Below are positions 1 to 11,593 of a stretch of DNA of 64,000 bases, piece by piece. The notes beneath the pieces are model-generated. The model was not told where the DNA came from, did no database searches, and saw only the letters and a program-made list of their open reading frames with translations. Made by a program: the position numbers and the translations under genes. Where the stretch lies: assembly GCA_036365455.1 (NCBI GenBank), contig JAWQUS010000008.1, positions 18,893,501-18,957,500 of the forward strand. The letters run 5' to 3'. Each line of letters starts with the position of its first letter. Position 1 is the stretch's first letter. Source of the DNA: Macrosoma leucophasiata. Its lineage: Eukaryota > Arthropoda > Insecta > Lepidoptera > Hedylidae.

Positions 1-103
1 TAATTGTCCATACTCTGGCAAGCCAAAGGAATGTAATGCGCCATTACAGTCTAATATCATGGAGAACTCTGCTCCACAACCCACTTTCACTATAGGAGCA
101 CCG
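1..103 (-). CDS. RCC2: RCC2 exon 6 (cut by the window edge)
   Basis: Acceptor CTTGTCTCCAG; open to base 1. It reads GAPIVKVGCGAEFSMILDCN and then FGLPEYGQL, one of the best conserved RCC2 stretches. The rest of the gene lies left of the window. Confidence 0.9.
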
Positions 104-140
104 CTGGAGACAAGAGAAAATCATGTTACCAGTAAATAAA

Positions 141-179
<39 letters not shown>

Positions 180-3100
180 TTTCTGTTCGTAAGTCCCGCT
201 AAAACTCGAGAACGGTTTGGCTAATTTTGGTTTTAAATGATTTTTGGAAGTCCAGGGAAGGTTTAAAAGGTTTTCTTACCTTTTAAACTTTCCCTGGACT
301 TCCAAAAAGATATGAAGAAATTGAAGGGAAATAGTAAAAACCACAATTTTATTTTCCCATAAAACCCCGTCCGTATATATCAAACCTTTGACACATTATT
401 TAATTGTGAGGGATACGAAGATTGCTGGGTCTGCTAGTCTGTATATATAAATAAATCCCGTCTTACTGATTGATATGATATGTCAATGCCCAGCGTAAAC
501 CCAAGGAACCAAGAAGGCCTAATTTTCTAATTTTTAAATTTTCTTAATTTTTTGACATAATTTGTTCAAAAGATTTTACGAAATTCTTGTAATTCCAAAC
601 CCAAGATAGTAAAAAATGGGGTGAAAGCCGATGAGGTTAAGTATATAGAGAAAACATCGGGAACAAACAGCCAATTTCGGTTTTAAATTGATTTGACAGA
701 TATTTATGTGAGACATTTCTACGTTATTTGTTACTTAGTGAAAGTGGGGTTAATTGACTTACTGGAACTCTGGTCTAGTACTTTAGTAGGTACATATAGG
801 TCAATAATGAAAGATTGTATTTTACGAATCCCACACGAACGAAATCGCAGGCTAAAGATTATATTATTATATAGTTCTTACAATTCGGAAGTACGGTCGG
901 CGCGGGTGTTTGATTGTGTTTACATGTGACAATGTGCAAATGTTTCGGTGTGTGTATGTGGATTTACATCAAAAGAGCAAATGCTCATCCTAACGCCACC
1001 ACGTCTGATTCTTGTGCTGTAAACCATGACAGAGGATTCTTTATTCTATCTCTGATCTATAGAATATTATGAGAATAGTAAAAACACTCACTTCTCTGAT
1101 TTTGCATATTTCTAAATAAAATGATATTGCAAAAACGTGATGTGAAATATTGGATGTATTATTAATTGGATTGTTGCTTGATTTTTGTTCGACGTTCCAT
1201 AATAGATTCTTGTAATAATAAGTGAAACGTGATAGGTATTTTGTAGTAATTATACAAGTGACTTACGTGTGCCTAACACGCGTTGGTTTGAGGACTTGCT
1301 GAGCCGTGCCTCCCACCCCGCATTGACCACTCTTATTGTCGCCACACGCGTATACTGCGCCCGTATCTATTTTAAAAAAAGACAATAACTCTCTTATTAC
1401 ATAACACTTAGCCTGGGTTGCACCACGATATGGTAATGTATACGCTTCTATAACAAAATACCTGAAGACGTTCAAAGTCTTTCGATTTAAGACAGTTATC
1501 AAAAAACGCTTATACATGTGCAACTATTATAAAACGTGTGATTATCTTAATGACACCACACCATGGGATTGATGCGATCGCTCCCAGGCTATTTTGAAAA
1601 CCTGTACTTTGAATTTACAGACTGTATTAGATTTAAGATTAAGTTTAAAAGAGCTGTACTGAGTTTCTTCAGTGGCGGAGTTCTTCTCAGTATTGACTGC
1701 ACTTGGAATTCTGCAAAGTGAACCTTTGTCTTCTCTTTTATATTTTTATCCTTTGTGAAAGTGAAACCTTTATCATGACGACCAAATTCCTTCTTTCTCA
1801 GTTTCTTTTGAAATGGGGAAATGGAGGAATTTGTAAATAATTGATGCTTTCCATAATATACAAAATTGTTTAGTTTCTATTTAATTGATTATGTGTTTTG
1901 ATTATTATTAGTGGTTATTCACTCTAGGTTAGTTAAAAAAAAATGACGATGTAAAAGTACTCTCCAGGAGCCTAATTATATGAAATAAATGAATAAACTG
2001 AATATTTGTTAAAGTTATTGTAACATTTCACTACTTTTTCTAACCTAAAGAAATCTGTTAAAGTTAGAGCAGGAGGTGAAATGTTACAATCACTTTAACA
2101 AAAGTCGTGGTGCAATCCAGGCTCAGTGTAGTTAAACCGGTTTATTTCCGATATAAGAAATGATCACGGTTTTCGTTCTGTACGAAACTTTTACGCGAAT
2201 CCTTAATTATTTTTTCAAAACGGTTCAGGGCCTTGTGTAGGTTTTAATTATTACCTGTGACAAATAGTGTATGATGCCTGCCAACAGCCGCATGTATGAT
2301 GTTATGTCCAACTAAGCCCGGCACCAGCTCCGGAACATTGCGAGTCACTGTATCGCCAAAACCCAACTGACCGCAGTTGTTGCGACCTGCAATTGCACAG
2401 ATCAATGGATATATTATGTATATTACAAAAGAAAAATAATATTTTGCGACTTTTTAAAAAAATAATAATTATGTGAGATTGTTGGCCCTCAACAGCATGA
2501 CCGGTGATAAAGGAAATTTTATATAATACAGAAAAAATATATTATTTGCCTAAATGTCTGGTCAGAATGGATGTTCCAACTCAATTTAATTTTAAATACA
2601 AACCAAAAGTGTAAGCTTCGCCGTCTTCAGAGATCAGAGCAGAGTGACCAGCACTGCATCCACTTACTATTAGTCGGTACTAAAACAAAAATGTATAGTT
2701 ACCCAAGCCTTCAAAATTTGGATAAAAATTAAGTATCAAATAACACTTTTCAAATAATATAAATATAGATTTAGAATTTACCAGGACTAATGACATTTTG
2801 CTCACCTTACCTTGAATGTTAATATTTAGTTGTATTTGACCAGGGAAGGTATTTTATAAAAGAAAAAAAAAGTTGGACGGAAAATTGTCAATTTTAAGAA
2901 AACTTAACGACGCAAAACTGATGTCGCAGGTTCGATCCTTGCCCGAAGCCAGATCTTTCTTTCCATTTTTTCTATAGTTTTTAAACGTATATTGCAACCC
3001 GCGCGAGACCGGGGCTCGCAGTTCACTAGTTAGTAATATAATTAAAAAAAGATAAAGGCATAATAATATAATGTTTCATGATAAATGTATTACTTTTTTG

Positions 3101-5560
3101 AGTGAAATTGAATAGAAAGAAGCCAATGTAAGGAACTTAACTTCTGAGTCACTTTTTTTGTTTGAAAGAGAATTTTAAAAATTTAATGAATATAATGAAT
3201 ACTAAAACAACTAATAGTTTTCTTACCAAGGAAAAGCAATCCATTTAGTTTTAATAAGAGATAATGATTTTTTTCTTTTTTTTTCCAAGCAGATAGATAC
3301 ATATACATACATATATAGCAAATATGTGTAGAAAATGGGTTTTGGCAAAACACATTTTTAAGTTTATAATGCAAATTTGAAATCATAAGTTACAATTCGA
3401 ACTCTTAATCAAGAAAAAATTTGACTGTGAACACAGTATTTTCAAAGGGAATGTTTTAAAATATCAGTACAGTTTTTGATATTAAAAGCTAAGAATGTTT
3501 TATTGCCAAGTTAACTACATTGCTCTAGTAAACTATTAAGCATTCATAAAATTTATTAAAATACACATTCTCACCTTGTGATCAGTGAATCTGTGGAAGG
3601 TATAAAGATTAGGATGTGTGCGTTTAGACGGATTATTGTCTCTCTTGGCCACCAAGTCCCATGACACTAGACCGGCGATCAATAACTTTCCTGGTGTCTT
3701 GTAAAATGTTTTCAACAGCTCCTGTACAACATAATACATAAATTATATTTACTGCGTTAGGAGGCTTCCTCCTTAATTTAAGTTTGTAATATAGCAAATA
3801 CATTACGAAGATATTTCAAAAATGCATGGACATTTGACTAGCTAATCTAGGTAATTTCCAGCACAGAGGCATAACACCTTAGGCCTCAGGAGTGGCAACG
3901 CATCTGCATTTTGAGCTTGGTCTTTGTGTGGGTGTCTATAGGCTGCAGTCATCACTTAACATCAATGTGAACTGCATGCTTGTTTGCCACTTCCATAACA
4001 TAAAAAAAAAAAACAAATATTGCACATCGACCTTTGATGATCGAAAGAGATATCGGCTAATTTCACCTCTGTCGAGCATTATAGTATGGGATCTCAGCAA
4101 CATTTTTTACCTTATATTACTAACAAGCTGATTTTGAGTGAATTTTTTTCCTTACAACTTTGTCCTATAAAATTAAAGGTTTCATCAAAAGTGTTCCCCT
4201 TCTCCAATATGTATTATTAAGAAGGTCATGAAAAATAATTACTAACTAGTGTTTTTTTTTTCTATTGGATATTTAATATTTATATAATTTAACAGGCACA
4301 TTGTCCTAAAAATTGCGTGGTAGGACGTCCTGGCCCTACGTCCAAAAGTTGTCACAAGATACTTTTTTAGTAGTAGGTAACTGTAGGACAAAGGTACGTT
4401 AAAGGTAGGTTAGCACGTTTTTCGTCTAAATAAAACAGGCATTTTTTGCTGATGAACTATGAACCTTAACAGGTCAAGAAAAACCGTGAGACATGATTAC
4501 ATTCCCATCACGACAATAAATGCTTGTGGGGAATATGGCACAGAGATATTCTACCATATTTGTAACAACACATAGAAAACACATGGCATATGAAAGATTG
4601 GACTCACTGATGTATCCTACCTGTACTTTTAGCTTTAAAAGACGTGTGTCTGTTTGAGGATAGAATATCTGTAACATTTGATACAACCTTATTTGCCACC
4701 ACTGAAGAACTTCTTTATTGCATTGAGTACATCAGCCTCGAATTTGGTCTTGCAATAAATAGACAAAAGACGAAGATAATACATAATTCATAAGAAGCAT
4801 GTATTGTGAGACTGGTCCTATTTTAAGGATCTCAAAGACACATTTTTTATAATTTTAAGATAGGGTTGAAATTATTCTAGATAATAGACAACCCCCTACC
4901 CTTATCTCCGTAACTACTGGACCCAAAATTTTAGTAGAAAATCAGAAAATAAGTCTACTAACAGATTACATCAAATCCTATAAGAAGTCTATTGTATTGA
5001 AATGTATGACAATTCATTAATCTTTCAAGGATCGTAAGGCCACCGGCGCCCAGACACAATTGAATTTCAATTGTCATATTTTTCTCATGTCTGGAGGGAT
5101 TAATCGTATGGAACCCCATGAATGCAAGTCCGACACAACCTAGCCCATTGCCTTTTAATGTTGTTATTTTTACAGCAGATACTTATAAAGACAATTTGGT
5201 AGTGCTTAAAAATATTAATACTGGAATTCTATTGTAACCAGCCTAAATAGAATCTCTCAAAGATCAGGACAATATTGGCGGAGACACAATTGAAATCAAT
5301 CATCATATTTTTCTTGTGACTTGATGGGTTACACAAATATGAGCTCTAATATATTGTTTTAATGAAATTAATACCTCTGGTAATTTTATCAGTGGCTCAT
5401 CTTCAAGAGGTGAGGGGCTCCTTTGAGGTTCTTGGGGATGGTCAGAAAGAGAAGACTCGTTGCTGTCTTCATCGTCAGATACATGTTTGCGAGGTTTCCG
5501 GATCTTTGTTGACCGACCTGAAGCTGGAGCAGCTCGCTTGCGGTTGCCATTATTTGACAT
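1..5560 (-). CDS. RCC2: RCC2-like protein (RCC1-repeat beta-propeller), 5' part of gene, six exons
   Basis: RCC2 (TD-60) is a seven-bladed RCC1-repeat protein known in animals as a chromosomal-passenger and Rac/Arf-associated factor in mitosis and adhesion. Exons on the minus strand: 5375-5560, 3575-3721, 2604-2679, 2255-2386, 1267-1366 and 1-103 (continuing off the window). All have GT donors and AG acceptors; together they give 744 nt, 248 codons, with compatible phases. The N-terminus (about residues 1-62) is basic then Ser/Asp/Glu-rich, as in the disordered RCC2 tail with its basic nuclear-type cluster. Then come KLLIAGLVSWDL, SGCSAGHSALISEDGEAYTFG, GRNNCGQLGFGD, VYACGDNKSGQCG and VGCGAEFSMILDC...FGLPEYGQL. 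These match blade signatures of RCC2 rather than RCC1 itself. The start at 5560 opens the exon and precedes the tail; no downstream ATG keeps it. About half the usual 520 residues are in view. Confidence 0.9.
120..475 (+). repeat. Dispersed repeat (family E), copy 1, with internal 31-bp inverted duplication
   Basis: A (TA)n run at 145-170 is followed by a repeat recognisable again at 15230-15490 in the opposite orientation (shared: CTAAAACTCGAGAACGG-like block, GGTTTGATATATACGG-like block). It sits in the RCC2 intron after exon 6's acceptor. At 241-301 it holds a near-perfect hairpin around the GGAAGTCCAGGGAAGG segment. Confidence 0.6.
1267..1366 (-). CDS. RCC2: RCC2 exon 5
   Basis: A 100-nt exon, acceptor TTAAAATAG, donor AC/GTAAGT. 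It encodes DTGAVYACGDNKSGQCGVGG, then QQVLKPTRVRH, matching the RCC2 blade of form ETGxVxAxGxNKxGQxGxG. It leaves two bases of a threonine codon for the next exon. Confidence 0.9.
1560..1760 (+). repeat. LINE-like 3' fragment (family F), copy 1
   Basis: The block TCTTCTCAGTATTGACTGCA with its flanks recurs inverted at 7620-7700. It has no intact ORF. It lies in an RCC2 intron. Confidence 0.45.
2255..2386 (-). CDS. RCC2: RCC2 exon 4
   Basis: A 132-nt exon, acceptor AATTGCAG, donor ACAG/GTAATA. It completes the glycine codon and reads RNNCGQLGFGDTVTRNVPEL, then a second blade core, AAVGRHHTLFVT. The GQLG motif is diagnostic of RCC1 repeats. Confidence 0.9.
2604..2679 (-). CDS. RCC2: RCC2 exon 3
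   Basis: A 76-nt exon after TTTTGTTTTAG; donor G/GTTTGT. It encodes YRLIVSGCSAGHSALISEDG and then EAYTFG, a typical RCC1 blade with the conserved G-x-x-H core. It leaves one base of a glycine codon. Confidence 0.88.
2880..2975 (+). repeat. tRNA-like SINE remnant
   Basis: GCAGGTTCGATCCTTGCC is a clear RNA polymerase III box B. The upstream A-box side is eroded and no cloverleaf is apparent, so this is a SINE relic and not a tRNA gene. Confidence 0.4.
3575..3721 (-). CDS. RCC2: RCC2 exon 2
   Basis: Forty-nine codons, phase 0 on both sides, acceptor TTGTACAG and donor AAG/GTGAGA. It contains GKLLIAGLVSWDLVAKRDN, the conserved entry into the RCC2 propeller, and ends RFTDHK. Confidence 0.9.
3851..4012 (+). 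repeat. SINE-A, 3' half, ending in poly(A)
   Basis: It matches the 3' two thirds of the family seen complete at 38775-39051 (GGCATAACACCTTAGGCCTC, then CTATAGGCTGCAGTCATCAC) and ends CATAAAAAAAAAAAAC. It lies in the first RCC2 intron. Confidence 0.75.
5018..5102 (+). repeat. 85-bp dispersed repeat (family G) with a CAATTG palindrome, copy 1
   Basis: A compact conserved unit containing ACAATTGAATTTCAATTGT, a 19-bp palindrome. Other copies are at 28561-28648 (inverted) and 61077-61153. A decayed version follows at 5250-5335. Confidence 0.65.
5375..5560 (-). CDS. RCC2: RCC2 exon 1 (start codon, disordered N-terminal tail)
   Basis: Sixty-two codons from the ATG at 5560-5558 to a donor GGTATTA. 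The peptide begins MSNNGNRKRAAPAS and is basic for 25 residues, then acidic and proline/serine rich (DDEDSNESS, PQEPQRSPSP), ending IKLPE in phase 0. SP sites (RSPSP) would suit mitotic kinases; that is inference. Confidence 0.88.
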
Positions 5561-6065
5561 GGTGATGTACAGAGCTATTTATAAAAAATAAGTTTATATC
5601 TTTTGTGTAACTCTATGAATCCTTACTATTTTCACTTTAATATGTAATTTGGTTGCAATATAATAACATCTTCATTGAAATTCTAAGATTTTTATGTAGA
5701 TCTTTATAGGCTACAGTATTCATTTGCCAACAATAATGTCATAGTTCAAACTGAGCCTAGCACTAGTTATGCCATGTAGAATACAGCAGTGCCAATGAAA
5801 AAAAGGTAACAAAAAAAAAATTGAAAAAAAAAATTGTATTTGACTGGCAGACAACAAAGCTGAATGTAGATCCCACTGGAGTAAATGTAAGCATTGTGGG
5901 AAAAAGGCACATACATGGAGCATGAATGGTGAACCAAAATAAAACAAATGAAGCACAATAAAATTCTGACTGTAATGGGTTGTATGAGGTGGGCTTAAAT
6001 AGTATTCAGCAAGAATTGTGTCAGATATTTAATTGTGAACTTAGTCTACTACTAAGTACTACTAC
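5561..6065. other. Region upstream of the RCC2 start codon
   Basis: Presumed 5' UTR and proximal promoter of RCC2. It is AT-rich, with two A-rich runs near 5808 and 5825. I see no clear TATA/initiator pair and no upstream coding exon. Confidence 0.35.
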
Positions 6066-6312
6066 TATTTAATACTATTGTACCCGGAGATGTCAACAGG
6101 CTCGCCACCTGTTACATGGGCCAAAAACGTAACGGGCGAATCGTGGGTGTTGGCATGTATGCTTGAATGCATGCATTTACCTCTGTCTACCATTTCAGGG
6201 ATTACAGGCGTGAAGTTACATTATCTCTGATAGCCGCCAATCCGGGGATCGATCCCAGGACTTCTGTGTAGTAGTAGAGCGCTTCTACCCCTATACTACT
6301 GAGGCAGTTTCA
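6066..6312. repeat. SINE-B copy with inverted head and body
   Basis: The body (GTCAACAGGCTCGCCACCTG to about 6215) is in plus orientation. The tRNA-derived head (box B complement at about 6245, A-box complement at 6290-6310) is in minus orientation. It is therefore a rearranged or composite copy. Confidence 0.65.
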
Positions 6313-7050
6313 TTTTTTATAATAACTAATATAGGTAGAGCTAGCTGATACTTTATAGGGAATTCAAAATATGCACGAAGTGTAACCAACAAGAAATTAG
6401 TACCAAGTTTAAAAACACTAACAGTTACGTATTTGGTTATTTCCGGTGTTTTAGCGGTGAACGATATACGTCGCGATGTTAATCAGTAAAATTAATAGAA
6501 AAATAACACAATAAATCGTAGAGATGCTTTAAATTATGCACAGCGCACTTCTATTTAAATATTTACTGTTGTATTTATGTACTTTTAGAGAGCAGGTACC
6601 CTTTTGAAAAAGTGAAATGTCGTTCGACAAAACCTACGACAAACTAAAGATTATAATCCGTTACATTAACTCTGCATACAGGATATTTGTAAAAAATGAC
6701 CGGTAATTATCTAAAACTTAGTAATTTTTCACCATTAACTACTATTTACACGAATCGACGTAGTTTTTCACATTTCGTGAGCCCATTCACATCGCGTTAT
6801 ATCGAATGCTTCGCTACAAAGAAGCTAACACGTGCCATGTCCCAATTAATCGTATGAATTAAGGCATTATTCAAGTAATACATCAGACAACATGTAAACA
6901 TCGTGAATTTTCTTTAAAAACAATACTTACCGGCACACGTACGTTTCAAAACCAAATAGGAAAAAATAATTACAAGCGTTTGACTTTCACCAAGCTCGCG
7001 TATTTGTGACAATGATGGGGATACCGCGAAAAAATTATTATTATCCCATA
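6313..7050. other. Non-coding intergenic DNA between divergent genes
   Basis: AT-rich sequence with no repeat I recognise and no supported ORF. It is the most likely place for a distal RCC2 promoter or an upstream non-coding exon, but I see no decisive core-promoter motif. Confidence 0.3.
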
Positions 7051-7339
7051 TCATCGGTCTGTTTTCTTTATAAAAACTTTTACATCATATTGCTGCAAAC
7101 ATTGCCAGGTTATGGCAGTTGTCAGGAGGTTTGCCCCTGACGGCAGAGGGTCGGCAGAGCTGCTAATGCCAATTACCCTATTTCCGCAAAAATCTTGACC
7201 ATAGTTCCGAAACTGAGAAAATAAAAACGAAAGAATCATGGCAAGTTCTATAAATTTAATTGTACAAAAAAATTACAAAAACGTTCAAGGTAAAACATTT
7301 TAGAAAAATTATCTAGGGCACCATAAAAAACATCACCTA

Positions 7340-7745
7340 GTATTTTAGAAATAGAAATAGAAAATATTTTTATTTCGAATAGATCTTTACAGATACTTTC
7401 AAAACGTCAATAAATCATAAACTACCTAGAGCGAATAACCATTACATATAGTAAAGAAAAATCATATATTAATAGTAAATTAAAAATTAATAATAAGATA
7501 ATAAATAAAATAATTTAAACTATTTGGTTAAAACATAATAATCATAAAATTTTTCAATTCCTTCAATGATAATAAATGAAGAAAAAGAAAAACTTATTCG
7601 TCAAGATCAATGTTATTCACTTAGCAGAGTTCCAAGTGCAGTCACTACTGAGAAGAACTCCGCTACCCAACAAACTCAGTAAGAGCTCTTTTAAATGAAA
7701 GCTTAAATCTAGTACAGATTATCGTGAAAAATCAAATAATGTCAA
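7340..7745 (-). repeat. LINE-like 3' end (family F), copy 2
   Basis: On the minus strand it ends in a (TTTCTA)n tail at 7346-7366. It contains the same block as 1670-1720. The 7360-7600 part recurs at 27345-27618. The simple-repeat tail and truncation fit a non-LTR retroelement of CR1/L2 type; the family is inference. Confidence 0.55.
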
Positions 7746-8606
7746 CGTCCATAGCATAGATGCAAATAAACTTAAAAAAATTGAAAATAGAAGCTCCCAC
7801 AACCTTGTAGCCTGTAATGTTTTAAGTTATATTTCAAAACTGTTTTGTCTTGTACTGCACCTTTTTTCTGTACAATTATTGCCATGATCCTGATCAACCC
7901 TCTATTGTATGAATTACATGCATTAAAGGGTTAATTACAAAAGATGTAATGATAAAAAAGGGCTGCCTTATTTGTGTTTTATTGGGATGAACTAAGGATT
8001 TACGACGACGACGACGTTCATCTTGCAATGAAAAGTGGTCGTTTCTGTCAGATCGCACTGAATTCGTTCGAAATTCTTGAACTCTAGCTTTTCATTCTCT
8101 TTTGACGTGTGGTGATGGAGATTCGTTACGACCAGTAGAAGGTGTGGTGGTGAGTCTATTCTGTCCGACTGTCCGTAACCGGCATAAATATATATTTATT
8201 TTTCCAGTAACCAAATGTATTCAATATTTTAATGGCTTAGTCTATTGATAGAAAATTTACACCCCCCTCCGTCGCAATCCCCTATGATTAAAGTTTGGTA
8301 TAAAATAGCGCTAGTTCCGAAAACTCAATTTAGAATTAAGGGATGTTTTCATGTACTAACAAAATTTTAGCTGGTCAAATAATTATATATGATTCATCCG
8401 TTAATTGGAAGAATGTTCACTTCGTTTTCAAATACACTTTATTTTACTTGCTAAATTATTATGTATTTTATACATTGTGGGACTTTTTTCTGAGAGAGGT
8501 CAACATTTTAAATTGCTTATCTGTGGATTCGATTTTCTAGGATTTTGGATTGTGTCAAGATGGTGTCAAAAACAAGATGAAGTTTTGTCCTCAATAGTCC
8601 TAATGT

Positions 8607-9205
8607 AGGGATGGACAGTGAAAAAAAACATCGATGTTTTTTTCGATGTAATGCATCGGCAAGTGGCTTCGATGTAATATCGCTATATCAGAAAATACAT
8701 AGATGGTTTTTCATACATCGATAGGTTTTTATTATGATAATACATTTTTGTATGTGGTTTAAAAATGAAGAAACAAGCACTTAATTTTAAAAAAAAGGCT
8801 GTATCACACTACACATGGTTGCTCTCAAATAGTTTTTAAAATAAACATATATTTTTTAATAAAGTTAAAAAACAAAAACTGTTACTTTATTAAACGTAGA
8901 GAAGGATGTAATACTTTACATTTCCAATAACTTTTTTAAACTTGAGGATAAAAGCGTTTAAACTTAGAAAATGAAAAAAAAAAAAAATAAACCGTGAACT
9001 GAGTTGAGTGATTCTATTTAATAAAAACCTTTCAATAATAATAAGTAACTAGTTAACTTTTTGCTTCTTTGATTCGCTGTATTAAATAAATACATCGATG
9101 TATAGTCGATGATGCAGAACTGAAAATACATCGGTTCGATTCGATGTATCGATAATATACATCGAGTGTTTAAAAAATATCGATGTTTATCGTCACCCCA
9201 ATCCT
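8607..9205. mobile_element. hAT-like non-autonomous element rich in CGATG
   Basis: Imperfect terminal inverted repeats, AGGGATGGACAGTGA against the complement AGGATTGGGGTGACG, each followed inward by ACATCGAT. The word CCTAATGT stands at 8599-8606 and again at 9203-9210, so the target duplication is 8 bp, or 5 bp (AATGT) if the termini extend to CCT. The interior is AT-rich, without an ORF, and full of CATCGATG words. Confidence 0.6.
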
Positions 9206-10095
9206 AATGTCATTATAGGTGTCATGTTATGTCACATTGAGCTATATACATGGAGACGAAATACCTACAGAATTGACGTGCATACATACAAAAATTTCGG
9301 CGATTACAATGGCCGCCTTTCATAGGGTTGTTTTGATAAATATCGATATCATCTTCTCATACATGAGCGGTTAATATCGATATTTTATCAACACAAATTC
9401 ATATTCTTTTAAAGTATGTATGCTTAGTCTTAGTAAAACCCACTCACTAAATTAGAGTTGAGTATAATTGTAATAATTATGATGCAGTAGTAAAATGTAT
9501 CCTATAATTTGCATGCAAATGAAATGGTGAAATATAAAAGAAAGCTATATTATATACTGAAGATCTTATGTACCTACTATACTTTTAGCAAATAAATAAA
9601 TTCATTCATTCAAATGATCTGATTGATTACCAGCAGCTTCCGAAAGATTCTCAGCCAGAACTAGAGCTAAAAATTGCAAATTGTAGTAATGTTGAATTTC
9701 AGTAGGATTTTCTACATCAGCCTTCAAATGTGAGTCTTATGCTGACCATCTCCTTGAAATGAATGTCTGTAAATATTGTTGCTAAGTATTCCAAATTTAA
9801 ATCATTATGTTTAGTTAATTTGAGTAGCACGATGACGCTTCGGTCAAGTTAAATGCCAATAAACACATTAGATTTTTGTGCATTCTCGAAAGATCTTTTA
9901 ATTACCTGTTTGACGTGAGTGCAACAGATTCTTATTTTTAAATTTTTCTTTATTCCTATACCTTCAAACAATATTATAAGCGTAGCAGAAACGGCTCTAG
10001 GTATGTTAATGACATGAGTAATTGAATAGAAATGGAACCTGCTTCAATTTTCAGATGATACGCATGTAGAAGTTAGTGACACAGATCTGAACGGC

Positions 10096-10240
10096 CCCGT
10101 GATTTCCAGCACAGATCTTAGGCCTTAGGAGTGGCAACGCATTTAGATTGAAAGCTCTGGTGTCGTGTAGACTGATAGGCTATTATTACTTACCAATGTA
10201 AACTGATACCCGTTTGCCACTTCATGAAATGAAAAAAAAA
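10096..10240 (+). repeat. SINE-A, degenerate copy
   Basis: It keeps CCTTAGGAGTGGCAACGCAT, then TTTGCCACTT and a poly(A) tail. It is more diverged than the other copies. Confidence 0.6.
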
Positions 10241-10584
10241 AACTGTCTTATGTTGTGCTTATACTTACACTCTAACAATCTCTGAAAAAATCCGTGCTCT
10301 ATGGGTGCAAAAAAAGGAGAAAACAAAATTTATTTAATTTGCATTAATTTCTTCTTCGATATCTTATTAACAAACAAAAAATTCTATCGAGTATAATGCT
10401 AATACAATATAATATTACAAATTTTTAGATTAATATGAAAAATATTTTTATATAGATACTTTGATATATCAGGTTAGTATTCGTACATCACTATGTAAAA
10501 ATGCTATTTTTAGAAAAGAATGAATAGCATTAAAAGTCATATAAGCCATACGATAGTTAAAAATAAGCAATACTATTGCCAAAG

Positions 10585-10862
10585 ATCAATAGTATCGATA
10601 GTATCGATACTATCGAAAATATCGATAATATCGAAGCTAGTGTAGTTACTAGCTAGTATCGATACTATCGATACTATCGAAACTATCGATACTATCGAAA
10701 CTATCGATACTATCGATACTATCGAAACTATCGATACTATCGATAGTATCGATAGTATTGCAGCATGGCGATATTTTCGATAGTACTATCGCGCTATCGA
10801 CTATTTTTTCGAGGTCACGATAGTTCACAATACTATCGATAGACTATTACTATTGCAACAAC
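10585..10862. repeat. (CTATCGATA)n tandem satellite
   Basis: About 270 bp of alternating TATCGATAC, TATCGAAAC and their complements in units of 9 to 18 bp. The array is made of self-complementary ATCGAT words, so long hairpins are possible on either strand. It lies 300-600 bp upstream of the promoter-like sequence before Angel. Confidence 0.85.
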
Positions 10863-11119
10863 ACTGATACGAAACTTACACAGGTCTTCAAAACTCTTAA
10901 TAAAACATATCACTATATCACTGCATTTCCAAATCCCACCGAATACGACACAATCCGTGAAAATTTGTACATAACTTCACAAAGTTCAATCCAAGATTAT
11001 ATTCGATTTTCCGTGCACCACTCTGTTTTAAACAATACGAGAGCATAATCAGTCAAAATAAAGCAAAACCTAGAATACCACAATAACTAGTTAAAAGATT
11101 TAGTTCACAAGAAAACAGC

Positions 11120-11225
11120 AAAAATATTCTGAGCACCTGTTTGTTTGACAACAGATGTACCACAAATCGGGCGCATACAATGGCGCCGACCGTCACGCGA
11201 TTGAATAAGTATGACGTCACATCAA
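11120..11225 (+). promoter_or_regulatory. Candidate Angel promoter
   Basis: CAATGGCGCCGACCGTCACG at 11177-11196 and TATGACGTCACATC at 11210-11223 put a GC-rich patch, a YY1-like ATGGCG word and a full CRE (TGACGTCA) together in AT-rich DNA about 1.1 kb upstream of the Angel ATG. No TATA box is visible. The assignment is inference. Confidence 0.35.
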
Positions 11226-11593
11226 ATCATTTCCAAAATTGATACTCTGCATACATCTTATGTCTCTTTTTACATAGGGAGCTACTGTTTAGTTAGAAAG
11301 AGTCAAAACTGTTTTTGTCAAGAAATGTGTCGATTTTACCCATTATTGTATAACTACTGTTTCTATAGTAGAATGTGCCTTCTCCATGTGTATTAACTCT
11401 GTGTTATGTCTATTGTCCGTGCGTGTGTGTTGTGTCTGGTGTGTGTCCATTGTGTGTCCCAGTGTCCCGTCCCGTCAATGCGATAGGAGAGGTCGGTGGG
11501 TCAATAAAAATGTATTTGTAGTATTTAGGTGTTCGTCATGGTCTTTGCTCTTTGCATTTCCAAGTTCTAAGCTATGGCTTTGTTTATACGCAT
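11226..11593 (+). other. Possible 5' UTR exon of Angel
   Basis: A non-coding stretch ending in a good donor, GCAT/GTAAGTTTG, at 11593/11594. A pyrimidine-rich acceptor, TTTTCATTTCAG, at 12140 could receive it ahead of the ATG at 12292. An alternative 3' end signal (AATAAA at about 11701) leaves open a separate short transcript. Support is positional only. Confidence 0.25.

Noticed and set aside
1263..1523. 86-codon minus ORF taken as one exon
   Set aside because: Only the part from 1366 to 1267 is exon; the upstream part precedes the acceptor and is intron.
7051..7239. Minus-strand 62-codon ORF with CGNRVIGISSSADPLPSGAN
   Set aside because: It may be a repeat-derived peptide, but no second copy is in the window and no domain is recognisable.
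10585..10862. Array considered as a CRISPR-like repeat
   Set aside because: No spacer structure; units are contiguous CGATA words in an animal genome.
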